Assembly: GCF_018812025.1 (NCBI RefSeq)
Contig: NC_063049.1
Span: forward strand, 7,894,102-7,958,101
Reading direction: 5' to 3'
DNA: 64,000 nucleotides
DNA from: Megalobrama amblycephala
Lineage: Eukaryota; Chordata; Actinopteri; Cypriniformes; Xenocyprididae
Part shown: piece after piece, positions 1-11,922 of the stretch
Numbering within the stretch: position 1 is the stretch's first letter
Layout: each line of letters begins with the position of its first letter
Notes under the pieces: generated by a model
What the model was told of the DNA's origin: nothing
Databases searched by the model: none
Seen by the model: only the letters and a program-made list of their open reading frames with translations
Made by a program: the position numbers and the translations under genes

Positions 1-1499
1 CTCGGAAATGATCACCTAGGCAAATCAAGACTTCGCGGTGCATGTATGTGTGTGTGTGTGTGTGTTATATGGAGTGTGTGTGATGACGTGCAGGTGTGTG
101 CGCAATCAGTCCCAGGAATGAGGGCCTATGGGAAATGTAGTCCAGAATGGGAAGAGTCAATATTCCGGTGACGGCTCCCTCCGGCGGCCGGAATGAAGAG
201 CCGCGGGAACCGTATTCGTTACAATACCTAGAAGCAGCCCCCTATATTTATGATTAACAATCAAATGATTAATTAGTTAGAAACTACTTGCTATGAATAC
301 AGGAGCCATCAGTTGTCTTCTTATGAATGACTTGTTTGTCATTGAGTCAGTGTTGCTGATGCAAAGTAGGCCCTTTGTTACCAAACATCAAGTAACTAAA
401 TTAGGATACAATTATGAGCCATTCGCAAACATTAAACTGTTGGTTACTTTAAAACTAGGAGATCAAAGGGATATGTGAATATTTGATCTGTCACAATATG
501 TAGATTTTCGCCGCTAGAGGTCGCTCATTCAAAACAAAAGCGTAGCTCAATGCACCTTGATTTCACGGAATCATGGGAGGTGTCGTCTTCACGTCTACAG
601 CCAGTGGAAAAGAATCGTGACGAGACTCAGGCAGAAATCATGTTCATGGACAAGATTATTAATGTTGCTGTAGTATGAAGCAGAGCATGGCCGAGTGCTG
701 TGAGAGCAGTACCGAGGCTGCTGGAGCGTTTGCTAATAATAGACAAGTGCAACACACGCCTCGAGAGCAGCGGGACTTTTATTATGCTGCAGTTGGCGCT
801 TCCGCTTCTTCCGGTCATGTGCACGTGGGGTAAAGCAGCGCTGTTTTATCATATTCGATACATTTGAGTGTTGAAAGTTGTTATAATGCTACTCCGTGCA
901 TTCCGTCGGCAGCTGCTATGAGACACTTGTTGCACACTGCGGTAAGCTAGATCAATATTAGGCATGGTAAAACATGGTACTCACTGTAAATCAAGAAAAC
1001 AAGATTTAAACAATAAGACTAAACGTGTTGAGCTATGTAATATGATTAGTTTTCTGTCGATGAATGTATCCAAACAGTTGCTCACCTGTCTAATAAAACA
1101 CATAATATATTAAAGCATCTTTGATGTTTCCATAGTTTCGACAAAATAAAACGGAAATCGGAAATCAATGTCAATGATAGGTGACGCACGGACATGGTCC
1201 GTGTCTTTGGTAAAATTGCTTTTTTTTTTTCTGGATTTAAACATAAACATTTGGGATAATGTAAGTACACAAGTCAACAAAATATATAACACTGTTCTAG
1301 TGGTTTTTGGATATTTTAATCTAAAAATCCTACATATTGTGCCTTTAACTGGTTGCATATGTCAGATTTATTGCATGACTCGGGCAGAGAAAAGCTGGTG
1401 CTATCAAACATCGTTTACTTAATCAGCTCAGTCAGTGTAATAGTGAAGGGATAGATCAAATGGGCCAACTGATGGAAGGTTTGCAAAGAAATTTCATGC
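1..1499. other. gene-free stretch, mostly unique
   Basis: No convincing exon, RNA gene or full transposon is visible. A short (TG)n tract lies at 41-65. The part from 480 to 950 is GC-balanced; the rest is AT-rich. Short open frames at 293-478 and 1168-1422 lack coding character and splice context. Confidence 0.5.
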
Positions 1500-1880
1500 C
1501 CCTTGTAAAAGTATTTTTTAGTATTTTTAAAATACAAAAATACAGTAGTTTATTTTGATACATGGTGTGGCTGTTGTATTTTGTAGTTTATTTTGATACA
1601 CTTAAATTTAAGGTATTTGGTATTTTATTTTAAAATACATTTTGATGTATTTTTGCCCAACCCTGAATAAGGTCATGCAGAATAAGGCTTTAATATGTGC
1701 TTAATAAGAGACAATATTCTACTAATATGCATGCTAATAAGCAACTAGTTAAAAGACCCTACAATTAAGTGTTACCGAAAGTTCAAAAGAACAGCATTTA
1801 TTTGAAATCAAAATATTTTGCATCACTTTAGCGCATCCTTGCTGAATAAAAGTATTAATTTCTTTAAAAACTTTTAAATG
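1500..1880. repeat. cluster of three transposon or repeat fragments
   Basis: A fragment ending in GCCCAACCCTG at 1655-1665, preceded by alternating TATTTTAAAATA, looks like one end of a hAT-type miniature element; its left end is unclear. At 1668-1776 follows a fragment closely matching 42815-42945 (AATAAGGC, AATATGTGCTT, CTAATAAGCAA, AGTGTTAC). At 1777-1880 is a fragment of the abundant repeat also seen at 52850-53330 (AGCATTTATTTGAAAT, then CTTGCTGAATAAAAGTATTAA). All are partial. Confidence 0.5.
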
Positions 1881-3879
1881 GTAGTATACACACACACACA
1901 GAGTTTGTCACAGGGGGTGGCTCATCTTACCTCACACTGGCTCATCTTACCCCATCACACACTTATACGCATCCCAATCTCACAATTTTAAAAACTGAGA
2001 GGCAGTCCTGAAGAAAATTAAGATTTTATTACATCAGCACTCACAGTCTTTCTAAAAAGTTAAACAATCGTTTCACAATAACAGCGTCACAACGGTGCAT
2101 ATTCTTTTTCTCCACACTCAAGCAAGGAAACAAAAAAAAAGGAAATAAAGGTTAATCCAAGACTCATTTCAGTCATGCAGCTCTTCCTGCATGAGATAAT
2201 CAGGATGGCACACTTTGGTCAAATCCAAATCCCTCCACAGATACAATTATCCCCGTCCCTCGGCCTGCCAGTCGCTCTGTCAGCCCACTCTTTTAATTCT
2301 GTAATCAGAGTCGAGCAGCCCCCGTATCGCTGTCTCCACACAGCAGCCAGTCAATACAGACATCCCCAAACACACCTCGCCTGATTCCCTCAAATGTTTT
2401 ATTGAGTGTGGACATCTGGGCTACTGTAAAACACGCATTATCTGAGCTGGGAGGAGAGCAGCACCCTGCTTTGTCCCCGCTGTCAGCCGTGGCAGTGTCG
2501 CCGCGTTTGATGGAGATTAATGAAGTATCAGGAGAGTAATACGCTTCTTCGAGCACTCTTACAATCTGGAGGAACGGACCGTCCCCGTCTTAAATAGCAA
2601 AGCTGTCAGCGCCGAGAGGACCTTTCGCTCCGGCGCAGAGGTGTACAGCGCTCGCGAGAAGAACGGGCACCGATGATGCAGGTGGGGGCGAGCCGGCGGC
2701 CTCTCGGCAGGTAGCTATCAAAAGCTAATTCCCACAACGCGCCGTTGTTTGAATTCATAAAACAATAGGGTACTTCTGAGAGCAGAAGAAAATATTTCAT
2801 TTAAGATAATGACGAGGTAGGCTATGAAAAGTGGGGATTTGTCAATACATTAAAACAAGCCGTATTTGCACTCTCCGTATACGCGCGCGCTCATAAAAAT
2901 GTCCATGTGTTATTCATACGGCATCTGAAATCCCAGAGGGCGACTGTACCTCTTCCTCTGTCAATTCCCATTCAGACGTACAACTAAAATGGAAATAACT
3001 CTCTTTCATTTGAGTATTCACACTTCCCGAGGAAACAAAATGACTCCCATCAGCTCCTCGTATATGTCGGGCCTGTTTGTTCCCTGTCCGGCCGAACTCA
3101 AAATAATTGACTTGAAGTGCAAATACGAACGAGTTTATGCATTATGCTTCAGAACGGCGCACAATTAATTAGAAGAATCAATGTTCCTTTTAAAAACCCA
3201 GGAGACCATTTAATCCGAGCTCAATACCGGCAGACTGGCTGGATGGAGGGGGACACAGAAAAAATCAATGGCTATTTGTGAATCGTGAGTACGTATTAAA
3301 GGCGGCCTCGTCTCACTGCTTCATTTGCACTTGAAAGCAGCCATCTGGAGCAGCAGGCTTGGCTTAAGCAGATATGATTACTAATAATGTGATATAGCCG
3401 TACACTGGCCTATTCAGACGCCCTATTCCCACTGCTGAAATGAAAAAGCGCTGCTTTCTGCCTTGGGAGAAGTCAGGGACGCACACATGCAGACACAAAC
3501 ACGCACGGATGCATAAACAGCCTGCATGCGTGGAGCTGGAGTGGGGGGATAAAGAGACGCACCGAGGGGCCTTCAGCAGTTTGCCATCGCTGACACTCTC
3601 TGAACTTCCCTGCGTGAATGCATGTTTACTCAGATACACTTTGCTTAGCTAAATCTGACAAAAAACCTCCCTTTTGGTTTTCAGCGGATTCATAAATTCC
3701 GTCTTATAGGGGTAGGTTTGGTTTGGTCTGTATTGTATAGACAGCATCTGTGACATGTTATGTATCAACACACAGTCACAAAAATCAAATATAATATATT
3801 TATTATTATTCAGTTTATTTAAACAAACAAAATTGAGTTGACGGTTACACGCTTGTACTGAAAGTCAATGTGGCACTTT
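1881..3879. other. gene-free, largely non-repetitive sequence; possible regulatory DNA
   Basis: GGGGTAAGATGAGCC-like motifs occur twice near 1915-1960 on the minus strand. From about 2200 to 3650 the sequence is GC-balanced, non-repetitive and rich in TAAT/ATTA and TTTGCAT-like words. No frame has exon signals. This composition is common in conserved non-coding DNA of fish, but conservation cannot be seen from one sequence. Confidence 0.3.
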
Positions 3880-5147
3880 CAGTGTTGCAAGTAACGCGAG
3901 TTGCGTAATCGGATTACGTTTTTCAAGTAACTTTTTTCTGATTACTTTTTCATGTAATTCTATAGACAAAATATGAGCATTTACTCATCTCACTTGCACA
4001 AAAACAGATTCAGTATTCCTCTAAATAAATAAAAACAGTGAAATGCAAATATACTTTATGCATTTAATCTCACTTTATTAATGAATGCCTTTGCTGCTGA
4101 GCTTTGATGATCCAATTCAACCATATAAGCAAAAATGACTTTAGATAAACATTACATTTGTTTAATTTATTTTTATAGCTTTATTTCTTCTCCTGCGTCC
4201 TATTCTTCTGTGATCCAGAATGGCAGCACAGCTGAAAGGTTTGTTTGAGCTGCGCCCTCTACTGTACAAGTGTGACTCTGCGTTTCCTTTTGCGTTTGCA
4301 CTTTGGGGCCCTATTTTAAAAATCTAAGCGCACGATCTGAAGCGCACGGTGCATGTGCACTTAGGACGTGTCCGAATCCACTTTTACTAGTTTAATGACG
4401 AAAAAAATGGTCGGCGCCACAAGGCGCATGGTCAAAAAGGGTTGTGCGTAGTCTCTTAATAAGTCAAGGGTGTGTTTTGGGCGTAACATGCAATAAACCA
4501 ATCAGAGTGTCGTCTCCCATTCGCTTTAAATGCCAGGTGCGCTTGCACCATGGCGGATTGCTGTTTACATGGTGGACTATAGACACCCTCAACCTGACGA
4601 GTCAGTTTAAATACATGTGTGCATCGCCACGATTGGTCAAATAATTAGCCAATTTCATTCATCATTACTGCAAATAGGTAATTCTGATACATGCAATGAC
4701 TATCCATTATGACATGTAGGCATTTTTATCTTTATGTACACAATAATAATTTTTTGCGCTGTAATCCTTTTATTTTTAATATTTGGCATGTTTGTGTGTG
4801 TGTAACAAGCAGAGTGTACGCGTGTTGCGCACCCGCCTATAGGCACATATTACTAGTGAAAATTATAACTGTGTCGGGCTAAAACTAGCAAAAAACACTT
4901 GCGTCGCGCCTGACATCGCATTGCGCCGGGTGTACGATGGGGCCCTTTGTGTGAAAGGGCCTTTACATTTGCCAGAAATAGATTTTTTTTGTTATTAAAA
5001 AGCAAGCCCAGCCCAGATGCGAAAAAAGTTACGCAAAAAGTAATGTACTGCATTACTTTCCATAAAAAGTAATGCAATTAGTTACTTTTTAGGGAGTAAC
5101 ACAATATTGTAACTCATTTCTTGTAAAAGTATCTTTCCTCAACACTG
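3880..5147. mobile_element. hAT-like non-autonomous DNA transposon with a nested insertion
   Basis: The ends are CAGTGTTGCAAGTAAC on the left and CCTCAACACTG on the right, and both arms are rich in AGTAAC/GTTACT words arranged as an inverted repeat. The flanking octamers GGCACTTT (3872-3879) and AGCACATT (5148-5155) match at 6 of 8 positions, which fits an aged 8-bp hAT duplication. There is no transposase ORF. A second element occupies 4306-4945. Confidence 0.6.
4306..4945. mobile_element. GGGCCC-ended MITE nested in the hAT-like element
   Basis: The ends are GGGCCCTATTTTAAAAATC and GTACGATGGGGCCC, and the body has several AAGCGCAC/GGCGCA words. The flanks are TTTG at 4302-4305 and TTTG at 4946-4949, which reads as a 4-bp duplication. 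No coding capacity. Superfamily uncertain. Confidence 0.55.
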
Positions 5148-6340
5148 AGCACATTCCCAAATAATAGAGAACATTCTCTGAATGTTCTGGTAAGATTCTC
5201 TAAAAGTTAAGAACAAACTTTCTCCCAGTAACATGATTCTGATCTCTAATAATGTTCTCAAAACATTATTTATACACTTCTTAGAGTGTTTTTTTTTTTT
5301 CTGAAACATTTTAGTTTGAAGTTAATCTAATGTATTTAAACGTTACTAATAACTACTTTCAGAACATTCAGAGAACATTCAAAATGTTCTCATGTTTGCA
5401 AAATAATAAAATTAAACATTCCCTTAAAGGATTAGTCCACTTTCAAATACAATTTTCCTGATAATTTACTCACCCCTATGTCATCTAAGATGTTCATGTC
5501 TTTCTTTCTTCAGTTGAAAAAAAAAAAAAGGTTTTTGATGAAAACATTCCATTATTCTCCTTATAGTGGACTTCAATGGACTCCAAACAAAATTACAGTT
5601 TCAGTGCAGCTTCAATGGGCTTTAAACGATACCAGACGAGGAATAAGGGTCTTATCTAGCGAAACAATTGGTCATTTTTGAAAAAAATGTAAACGTATAT
5701 GCTTTATATAAACAAATGATCGCCTTCCAAGTGCTTCCGTCAAAACCGCACTTTCGTATTCTTCAAAAAGCTTACGCTGTATGTCCTACGCCTTCCCTAT
5801 TCAACTTACGGAAAAAATGGAACTGGCGCTGCATTCATTCCGTAAGTAGAATAGAGAATGGTTTTGGCAGAAGCACTTGGAAGGTGATCATTTGTTTATA
5901 TAAAGCATATACATTTACACTTTTTTTCAAAAATGAGTGATCGTTTCGCTAGATAAGATCCTTATTCCTCGTCTGGTATCGTTTAAAGCCCTTTGAAGCT
6001 GCACTGAAACTGTAATTTTGACCTTCAATCATTTAGAGTCCATTGAAGTCCATTATAAGGAGAAAAATCCTGGAATGTTTTCATTAAAAACCTTAATTTC
6101 TTTTCGACTGACGAAAGAAAGACATGAACATCTTGAATGACATGAGCGTGAGTAAATGATCAGGAAAATTTTATTTGAAAGTGAACTAATCCTTTAATGT
6201 CTTCCCTAATCATCAACAATAACCAAGAAAAAAAAAATTGTTTTAAAAAACGGAATGTTTTGATCGTTCCGAGAACATTTAAATAACTCAATGGAAACGT
6301 TAGCAAAACGTTCTCAGAACATAATTTTGTGAGCTGGGTT
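5148..6340. mobile_element. older element with GTTCT/AGAAC arms, split by a later insertion
   Basis: Sequence at 5155-5423 and 6198-6340 is built of AACATTCTC/GTTCTGAGAAC words and ends on the right with AATTTTGTGAGCTGGG. A relative of this end (CCCAGCTAACA...GAACGTTCTC) recurs at 14548. The left boundary is not clear. The TTAA-flanked foldback at 5428-6193 sits inside it. Confidence 0.4.
5428..6193. mobile_element. TTAA-flanked foldback MITE (Kolobok/T2-like)
   Basis: TTAA stands at 5424-5427 and 6194-6197. The ends are AGGATTAGTCCACTTTC on the left and its near complement GAAAGTGAACTAATCCT on the right. The two arms are complementary over most of their length: GCTTTATATAAACAAATGAT near 5700 pairs with ATCATTTGTTTATATAAAGC near 5890. 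TTAA target sites with ends starting AGG are typical of Kolobok/T2-type families. The short ORFs inside are by-products. Confidence 0.75.
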
Positions 6341-7995
6341 GCTCCTTAGACTCCCATTGTGCAGTGAGTTTAAAACTGTTAGACCAAGACATTAAAACTG
6401 TTAAAATCCATCAAAAATATTTTCTGTATAAAAGTTAAATTGCGGCTTATTTAACACAACATCCTTGATTTACAAGGGATATACAGGATGAATGGAGACA
6501 AGTCGAGTATATTTAGAGATTACAATGAGGACAACAAACCGTATGTGTCAGATCCCTTGGGCTATTGCTAATAAGGGTTAAAGGGCTGTCTCAATTACAC
6601 ACACGTACACACAGGGATTACCGCCTAAGACGCTTTAACTCAATCTCCTTCAGGCTACTGATTAACCTGATCCGTCCTGATAAAATATCACTTAACATCT
6701 CTCAGTTCGCACACTGATTGAATTTTTTCACACTTTAAACTGATTTATAAATGCAAAGTGTTTTGTGTTATGACTTTTCCAAATTACTAACCAGCCTTAC
6801 AATAATATAGTGTGGGACCTTACATATATAACAAAACATGACAACATTTATTGGAGTACTACTACCTTGAACAGATGGAGTTTATTTAATTAATGATATG
6901 ATTAGTTTGTTTTATGAAATGACTCCTTGCATAATTAGCTCATTATTATAATTATATGATTATAAATAGCATAATACTTATCATTTCTGCCTGTACATGT
7001 TTCTGTTTATAGTACTCTCATAATAAGAGCTTAAAATATACAGTGGCCCTATAATGGATCTGAAAACGTAAGTCACACTTTAAATGTCTGATTGTCTGCA
7101 ATAGATACAAATGATTTTAGTTACTCTGATAAGGACAGCTGTGTGAACTGACTTCATACATCCACTAAAAATCACCAAAACACTTGTTTATTAAAAAGAT
7201 CTGAGAAAAGCCCTTGCAGCATTTAAATGCTTATGACACGTGCTTTAATATCAAACGGAACGGCATTAAGATATTTTAAATGTGACTTAAATGTCCACTG
7301 TAAACAATGAGCTGTGTACTTATCTCAGGTTCATCTGAGAGCTTTATGCAGAGGTTGTTCTCACACCCTGCTCTTCTTAAGACCTCATTAGTTTAAACAG
7401 GTGTTGCGCAGTAGGCTTCATACCTGCAGGGCTCACGTTCCCTCAGGGACGGCATTAAACAGCCAGTCTGCCACAACAATGCTGTGCGTTAGAATGCAAA
7501 TCCACAGGTATTAAGGAAAATGTCCACAATGAGGAAACCTTCTGTTTTCATCTGTGGTCTGTAGATGTCAGTGGATCCTTGTACGGTTCTTTGGAGATTG
7601 AATAAGTTGTGTTCTTCAGATCCGCACATTGGTTTCAGAGTGGATTGGTACAGTATAACCTGCATGTTTCCTACTATTTCTCAAAAATAGTATGTGAAAC
7701 TATACTCATTTTGGACTGATAAAAAAGTTTTAAGAGTGCAAAGCCTGTCTCTTGACCACTATATCTCCACTTCCTCCATTCCCCTGATGCAATATCCCTG
7801 AAATCCCACCAGAATATCTTCCACACCCAGCAATCTTCCCAGACCCCCCACCAACCCCTGTGCTGTCCGTATCCTGTGACGTGATGGGTTCTGGAATGCT
7901 TTTCCCAGCCTTGGGCATTTCCTGCAAACATTGAGATGTGTCACAATGGCATTACCTCAGCCAGTTAAAACAATGTCTCACTCTTACCAATCAAA
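6341..7995. other. gene-free stretch
   Basis: AT-rich and mostly unique. A short GC-richer patch at 7730-7944 is open in all three minus-strand frames, but it has no splice context, no recognisable motif and no codon pattern favouring one frame. I see no transposon ends here. Confidence 0.4.
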
Positions 7996-8000
7996 GACAC

Positions 8001-8031
<31 letters not shown>

Positions 8032-8290
8032 TTTGTTTTTGTGAATCGTGGGGTCATTCCATAGACGTAATGGTTTGTATGCTATACAAACTGTATTTTC
8101 TATCCCCCCACACTACCCCTACCCCTAAACCTAACCATCACAGGAAAAGCATTTTTTGAATTAAAAAAAAAAAAAAACACAGTTTAGTATGTTTTTTAAG
8201 CCATTTGGTTTACGAGGACACAGGAAGTGTACAATACACATGTCATTATAAACATTTGTGTCCTCATAAACCATGTATACAAGAACACAC
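7996..8290. repeat. (CA)n with adjoining interspersed repeat
   Basis: An almost pure CA tract at about 7996-8031 is followed by a repeat with the words GTGGGGTCATTCCATAGACG, TACCCCTACCCCTAAACCTAA and TTTGTGTCCTCATAAACC. I know this arrangement as a common fish interspersed repeat. It has no coding capacity. Confidence 0.5.
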
Positions 8291-8554
8291 ACACATATCT
8301 GACTCTGCTTCAATTTATGACTTAAAGTTGCAGTGTCATTTTTTCAATGTTAAAATACTTCCTCCTATCACAGTTTAATATAAAGACATAACTATGAAAA
8401 TAAAGCTATTGTATAAATACTATATATTCCAATGTATATTATAAAGCCAATCTTGGGTTGATTTCAGTGCGGAAACATTGTGACACTTTGAACAACTCAA
8501 CATAGCAACATTGGCTCAGCCGATTTGGGTGGGGGCAACCTGTTTTCCCCAGTT

Positions 8555-8717
8555 TAATTCATCCAGAAATTAAAATTCTGTCATCATTTATTCGCCCTCA
8601 TGCCGCTCCAAACCCATTCATTTTTAATGTAACTTGAGAGGTTTCTGTCCCTTCATTGAAAGTCAATTCCATCAAAATATTTTTTGCTTTTTGATGCTTC
8701 AAAAAGTTTATAAAGTC
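8555..8717. repeat. truncated fragment of a GTTCACCC-type fish MITE
   Basis: CATCCAGAAATTAAAATTCT followed by GTCATCATTTATTCGCCCTC matches the inner end of the family seen intact-ended at 62101 and, in reverse, at 44960-45018. The continuation lies beyond the insertion at 8727-9640 (AGTGAATCGAGGGGTTTGAG at 9649 onward). Confidence 0.45.
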
Positions 8718-8726
8718 ATTGTAAAA

Positions 8727-9640
8727 TAAGGTGACCAGATTTCTGAAATGTTAAACCGGGGATATTTCCTATTTGAGTGGTCAAAATATCACAGAAATCT
8801 CATTTGTTATTATCTATTAATTAAAAAATGGGGACAATACATTTTTGATTTTTTAAATAAAAATTGTTGTTTATCATGATTTAATTTAAAAAACTTACCA
8901 GTAGGCCTAACTACAAAAAACTATTACACTATTTTCAAAATAAAACAACATAAATATGAGATAAATAAAACAGCATTTAAAAAACCTTTTTAACATTTAT
9001 TATTGAATTTAATATTTTCATTTTCACGAGCTGTTTATACTGTACAGAAAAAAAAAATTCTGTACAGAAACAAACTATTTTGCATTTTAGACGCATTTCA
9101 AGCACTAAGTAAGTTGCAAGTTTATTATTAATATTTTATTATTATTATTCTTTTTATTTATTCATATCAGTGTACCTTCACCACGTGATATAGTTAAGAC
9201 GTGTGTGGAAATCGCTGCATTGTGACTGGGGACATTTAAAATTGTCCAAAAGGACAATTTTAGGCCCTGTTATAAAACACATAACCGTATTACTTTAATT
9301 TAACATGAATAGTTAGTATGTTACTACCTTGAAAGCTGAAAATGATGTTTCTTTTGATAACTAATGATAATGACGCTCTTCTCTCACGTTCTTCATGAAG
9401 TAGCGGCGCGCGCGCGACCAAGTAGTGTGGCTGCACAGCTCCTGTTGGTGAAAATAATCACTACACAATTGCTCCGATAACCAGCATGCTGCTGTTTTTT
9501 GCTGTTGGATTTTTTTGCAATGTATTTGCAGACTATTTTGAACGAGCTATAAAATGGGGACATTTCCGGGGACAGCTCTAGTCGGGATGGAGCACCAAAA
9601 CTGGGACTGTCCCCGGAAAATGGGGACGTCTGGTCACCCT
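8727..9640. mobile_element. DNA transposon with 9-bp target duplication (MULE- or hAT-like)
   Basis: Ends GGTGACCAGAT and TCTGGTCACC are inverted. ATTGTAAAA is repeated directly at 8718-8726 and 9641-9649. Purine-rich GGGGACATTTCC/TGGGGACAATAC words lie in both halves. The length is about 914 bp and there is no transposase ORF. A 9-bp duplication favours a Mutator-like origin, but if the true duplication is 8 bp a hAT origin is possible. Confidence 0.6.
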
Positions 9641-9672
9641 ATTGTAAAAGTGAATCGAGGGGTTTGAGCTAA

Positions 9673-10140
9673 GGGACAGATTTACTAACAGCTTGCTCCA
9701 GTGCAAACCCCCTTTTGGCATACTGTCAGGATTGACTAAAGTGAAAAAATAATGCTGAAAAGGTTTGGACAGGGTTATTTTTGCACTGAACTTATTGCAT
9801 ATGCACTTGTAGGAGTTTTTCTTTCAGACATTTTTTAAATTCAGACATTTATGGGACGAGAGTAATTAAATGAATCATGCGAGGTGATTTACTAAGGTTT
9901 GCGCTAGTCAATTTACTGGTATTTGTGCCATTATTTACCACCCCCAAAAAAGCATGTCTTAAACCAGACGCTAGTTTGTGATGCTCTTGCTAGATTGTGT
10001 TGGTCATTATGATCCGGCTGCGTTTGTCTTCTTTAATTTGCACGTCGTCAGTAGATCATGCGCAGAACTTTCCACTTCCATCGGCGCTTTTTTGGAATTT
10101 CGCTTTCACGCTAATTTGCCCTGTTTAGTAAATCTGGCCC
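9673..10140. mobile_element. Harbinger-like MITE, 3-bp TAA duplication
   Basis: The ends are GGGACAGATTTACTAA and TTTAGTAAATCTGGCCC, flanked by TAA at 9670-9672 and TAA at 10141-10143. The 3-bp TWA duplication is the PIF/Harbinger hallmark. Non-autonomous; the ORF at 9978-10184 runs past its edge and is not a gene. Confidence 0.6.
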
Positions 10141-10153
10141 TAAGTCTTCTAAA

Positions 10154-10763
10154 CACTGTAAACCCTAATGCTCAAAAAAATTAATTGGTTTGAGTAGGAC
10201 AAACTTCAATTAAACAAATTAGTTTAGTAAAATTAACTTTGATGAGTATTAGCCAAGTTCACAGAACCAATATATTTTAAGTAAACTGAACTGTTTCATT
10301 GTTTTGAGTTTTATGAACTTATTTCTTTTAATTTAGACAAACTTAAATTTAACTGAAACTAGGCTGGGATTTCTATTTCCTAGTGTGCTTTGCCCATGGC
10401 AATCGGAAGTGAGAGTAAATGCTAAAATTAAGTGTTATATAATGTTTTTTTGTGCAAGATTAATGTTAAGTGTGAGATTTAGTAGTGATTAATGTTTTGT
10501 TGTGGTGCATGCGGCTTAGTTTGAGAGCAAGTATGTTAAATTGAGGTTGCATGATAATTTTTAAGTTAAATGTATAAATTAGTGTACTCAAACATTTGAA
10601 GTTAAATTTATGAATTAGTGTTCTCCAACATTTGAAGTTAAGAACATTTAAAATGTATGAGTACAAAATAAAAATCTGCCAGTTCTGCTTAATTAAACTA
10701 TGAATTCCTTAACTTAACTGATTGCCTCATTTTTGATTTGCCAACTTATTTGGGTTTACAGTG
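10154..10763. mobile_element. CACTGTAAACCC-ended MITE
   Basis: CACTGTAAACCCTAATG on the left is inverted by TTATTTGGGTTTACAGTG on the right. The body is AT-rich with repeated AATTAGTGT and AACATTTGAAGTTAA words (10561-10640), suggesting internal duplication. No transposase. It starts only 13 bp after the preceding MITE. Confidence 0.55.
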
Positions 10764-11514
10764 AAGAGACACAATTACTTTATATGACAAACGGATTTAA
10801 TGTAAGCTTTTATTCATATATAAACTGATCAATGCAGACACATAGAGCACATCAAATATGATAAATGGAACGGTGACGCACAAGAATTTCATCGGTTTCA
10901 TTGGCACATTGTTTGTGCTTTAGACATGATGCCTCGATGACCAAGCTTACCACTTTCAATTGATGTGCCATAAAATAGGGGGAAAATGCTTGGAACTGCA
11001 TAGCAATGTTTTGGCAACTGCACTAGCAACCACATAATAGTGTGGTAAAACCACTCCGAACAACCTAGTATTGTGGTGGTGAGTTTGCATAGTCAAGCAT
11101 CATTCACATTTCCTCAGAAAAACAAGTAGATTATTGCAATCATGTTTGGTGCCAGATTATACACTGCAGCTTTAAACCAGTACTATATATATAAAGAACA
11201 TGAAGCACTTGTAACATGTTAATTACTGTATACGCACACTGTAAGGAGTGACAGACTGAGCAGTGGTGTTAGGTTTACAGCTGGAATCGAGCTTTAACAC
11301 CCATAAGCCTCATGAGTCAGATTTTAAGACCTGTTCGTGATTTAACTCGATGCTTTTGTCATTACAAATCCACCATAAAATTCACTTACATATGGCCAAT
11401 CTGTCTGTGTGCGAAAACACAGCGCTTGTGTTAAAAGGTCACAACACATCAGCAGTCACAAAAAAGATATGCAACCCTTTATCCATGCTCCCTTCATCCG
11501 TGTAACAGTCCTTA
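10764..11514. other. gene-free stretch downstream of the minus-strand gene
   Basis: Unique sequence apart from 10985-11075, where GCAATG/GGCAAC/AGCAACC words form a short stray piece of the degenerate AGCAAC repeat found at 40000-41130. No gene is visible. Confidence 0.4.
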
Positions 11515-11531
11515 CGTTAAGAATTTCACAC

Positions 11532-11537
11532 TTTATT
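11532..11537 (-). terminator. polyadenylation signal AATAAA
   Basis: On the minus strand GTTAAATAAAGTG lies about 185 bases beyond the stop codon at 11721-11723. It is a canonical AATAAA, so cleavage would fall near 11510-11520. The 3' UTR is then about 200 nt (roughly 11515-11720). It supports the terminal exon call. Confidence 0.6.
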
Positions 11538-11720
11538 TAACTTGCCTGTTGGTATCAGTGTCAGTGCAGTGCACTAGATGAAGGGATGAAGCACATATTC
11601 TCCTGGTAAAAAGAAATCAGTCACGGGGTCTGTTTTGTGAGAGACCGCTTTGAGGATCCAGTCAGAGATGTGGATTTGAGTCTATGTAGAGTGGATTTCA
11701 GACTGGATTTGGACATTTTG

Positions 11721-11922
11721 TCAGCTGAGGGAGGGCAGTAATTTCTCCCCCTGTGTAAAAGTGAAGATGAGCGTAGACGTCTGAGCTCTCTGCTCACTGG
11801 AGGCCGTGCTCATCTGGGCCCTGACATCCTTCCCTCCGCCGGCCTCTTTATAACGACCCAGTTTCATCACATCAGATGTAATAAAGCCCGTCTCCGTGTC
11901 CTTACGGATTACTCCAGGATAC
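11721..11922 (-). CDS. terminal coding exon of an unidentified host gene
   Basis: Read on the minus strand, the frame from the acceptor (GTTCTCCGCAG, then G at 11922) is open for 66 codons to TGA at 11721-11723. The peptide begins YPGVIRKDTETGFI, has a Gly-rich turn (EAGGGKD) in the middle and ends TFTQGEKLLPSLS. It is polar and charged, with no signal peptide, membrane helix or zinc motif. Codon use is mixed and GC-ending, unlike the AT-rich surroundings. The exon starts with the last base of a split codon, which matches the phase left by the exon at 20218-20360. Alternative acceptors upstream (after CTTCCGCAAG or TTCTAG) would add up to about a dozen codons; the CAAG site also fits the phase. 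I do not recognise the protein. The AATAAA downstream fits a last exon. Confidence 0.6.

Noticed and set aside
1082..1358. Minus-strand ORFs ending at a GTGAGC donor-like site
   Set aside because: AT-rich with lysine and leucine runs, no acceptor, no codon bias.
7730..7944. Region open in all three minus-strand frames
   Set aside because: Openness in every frame points to composition and not selection; no motif or splice context.
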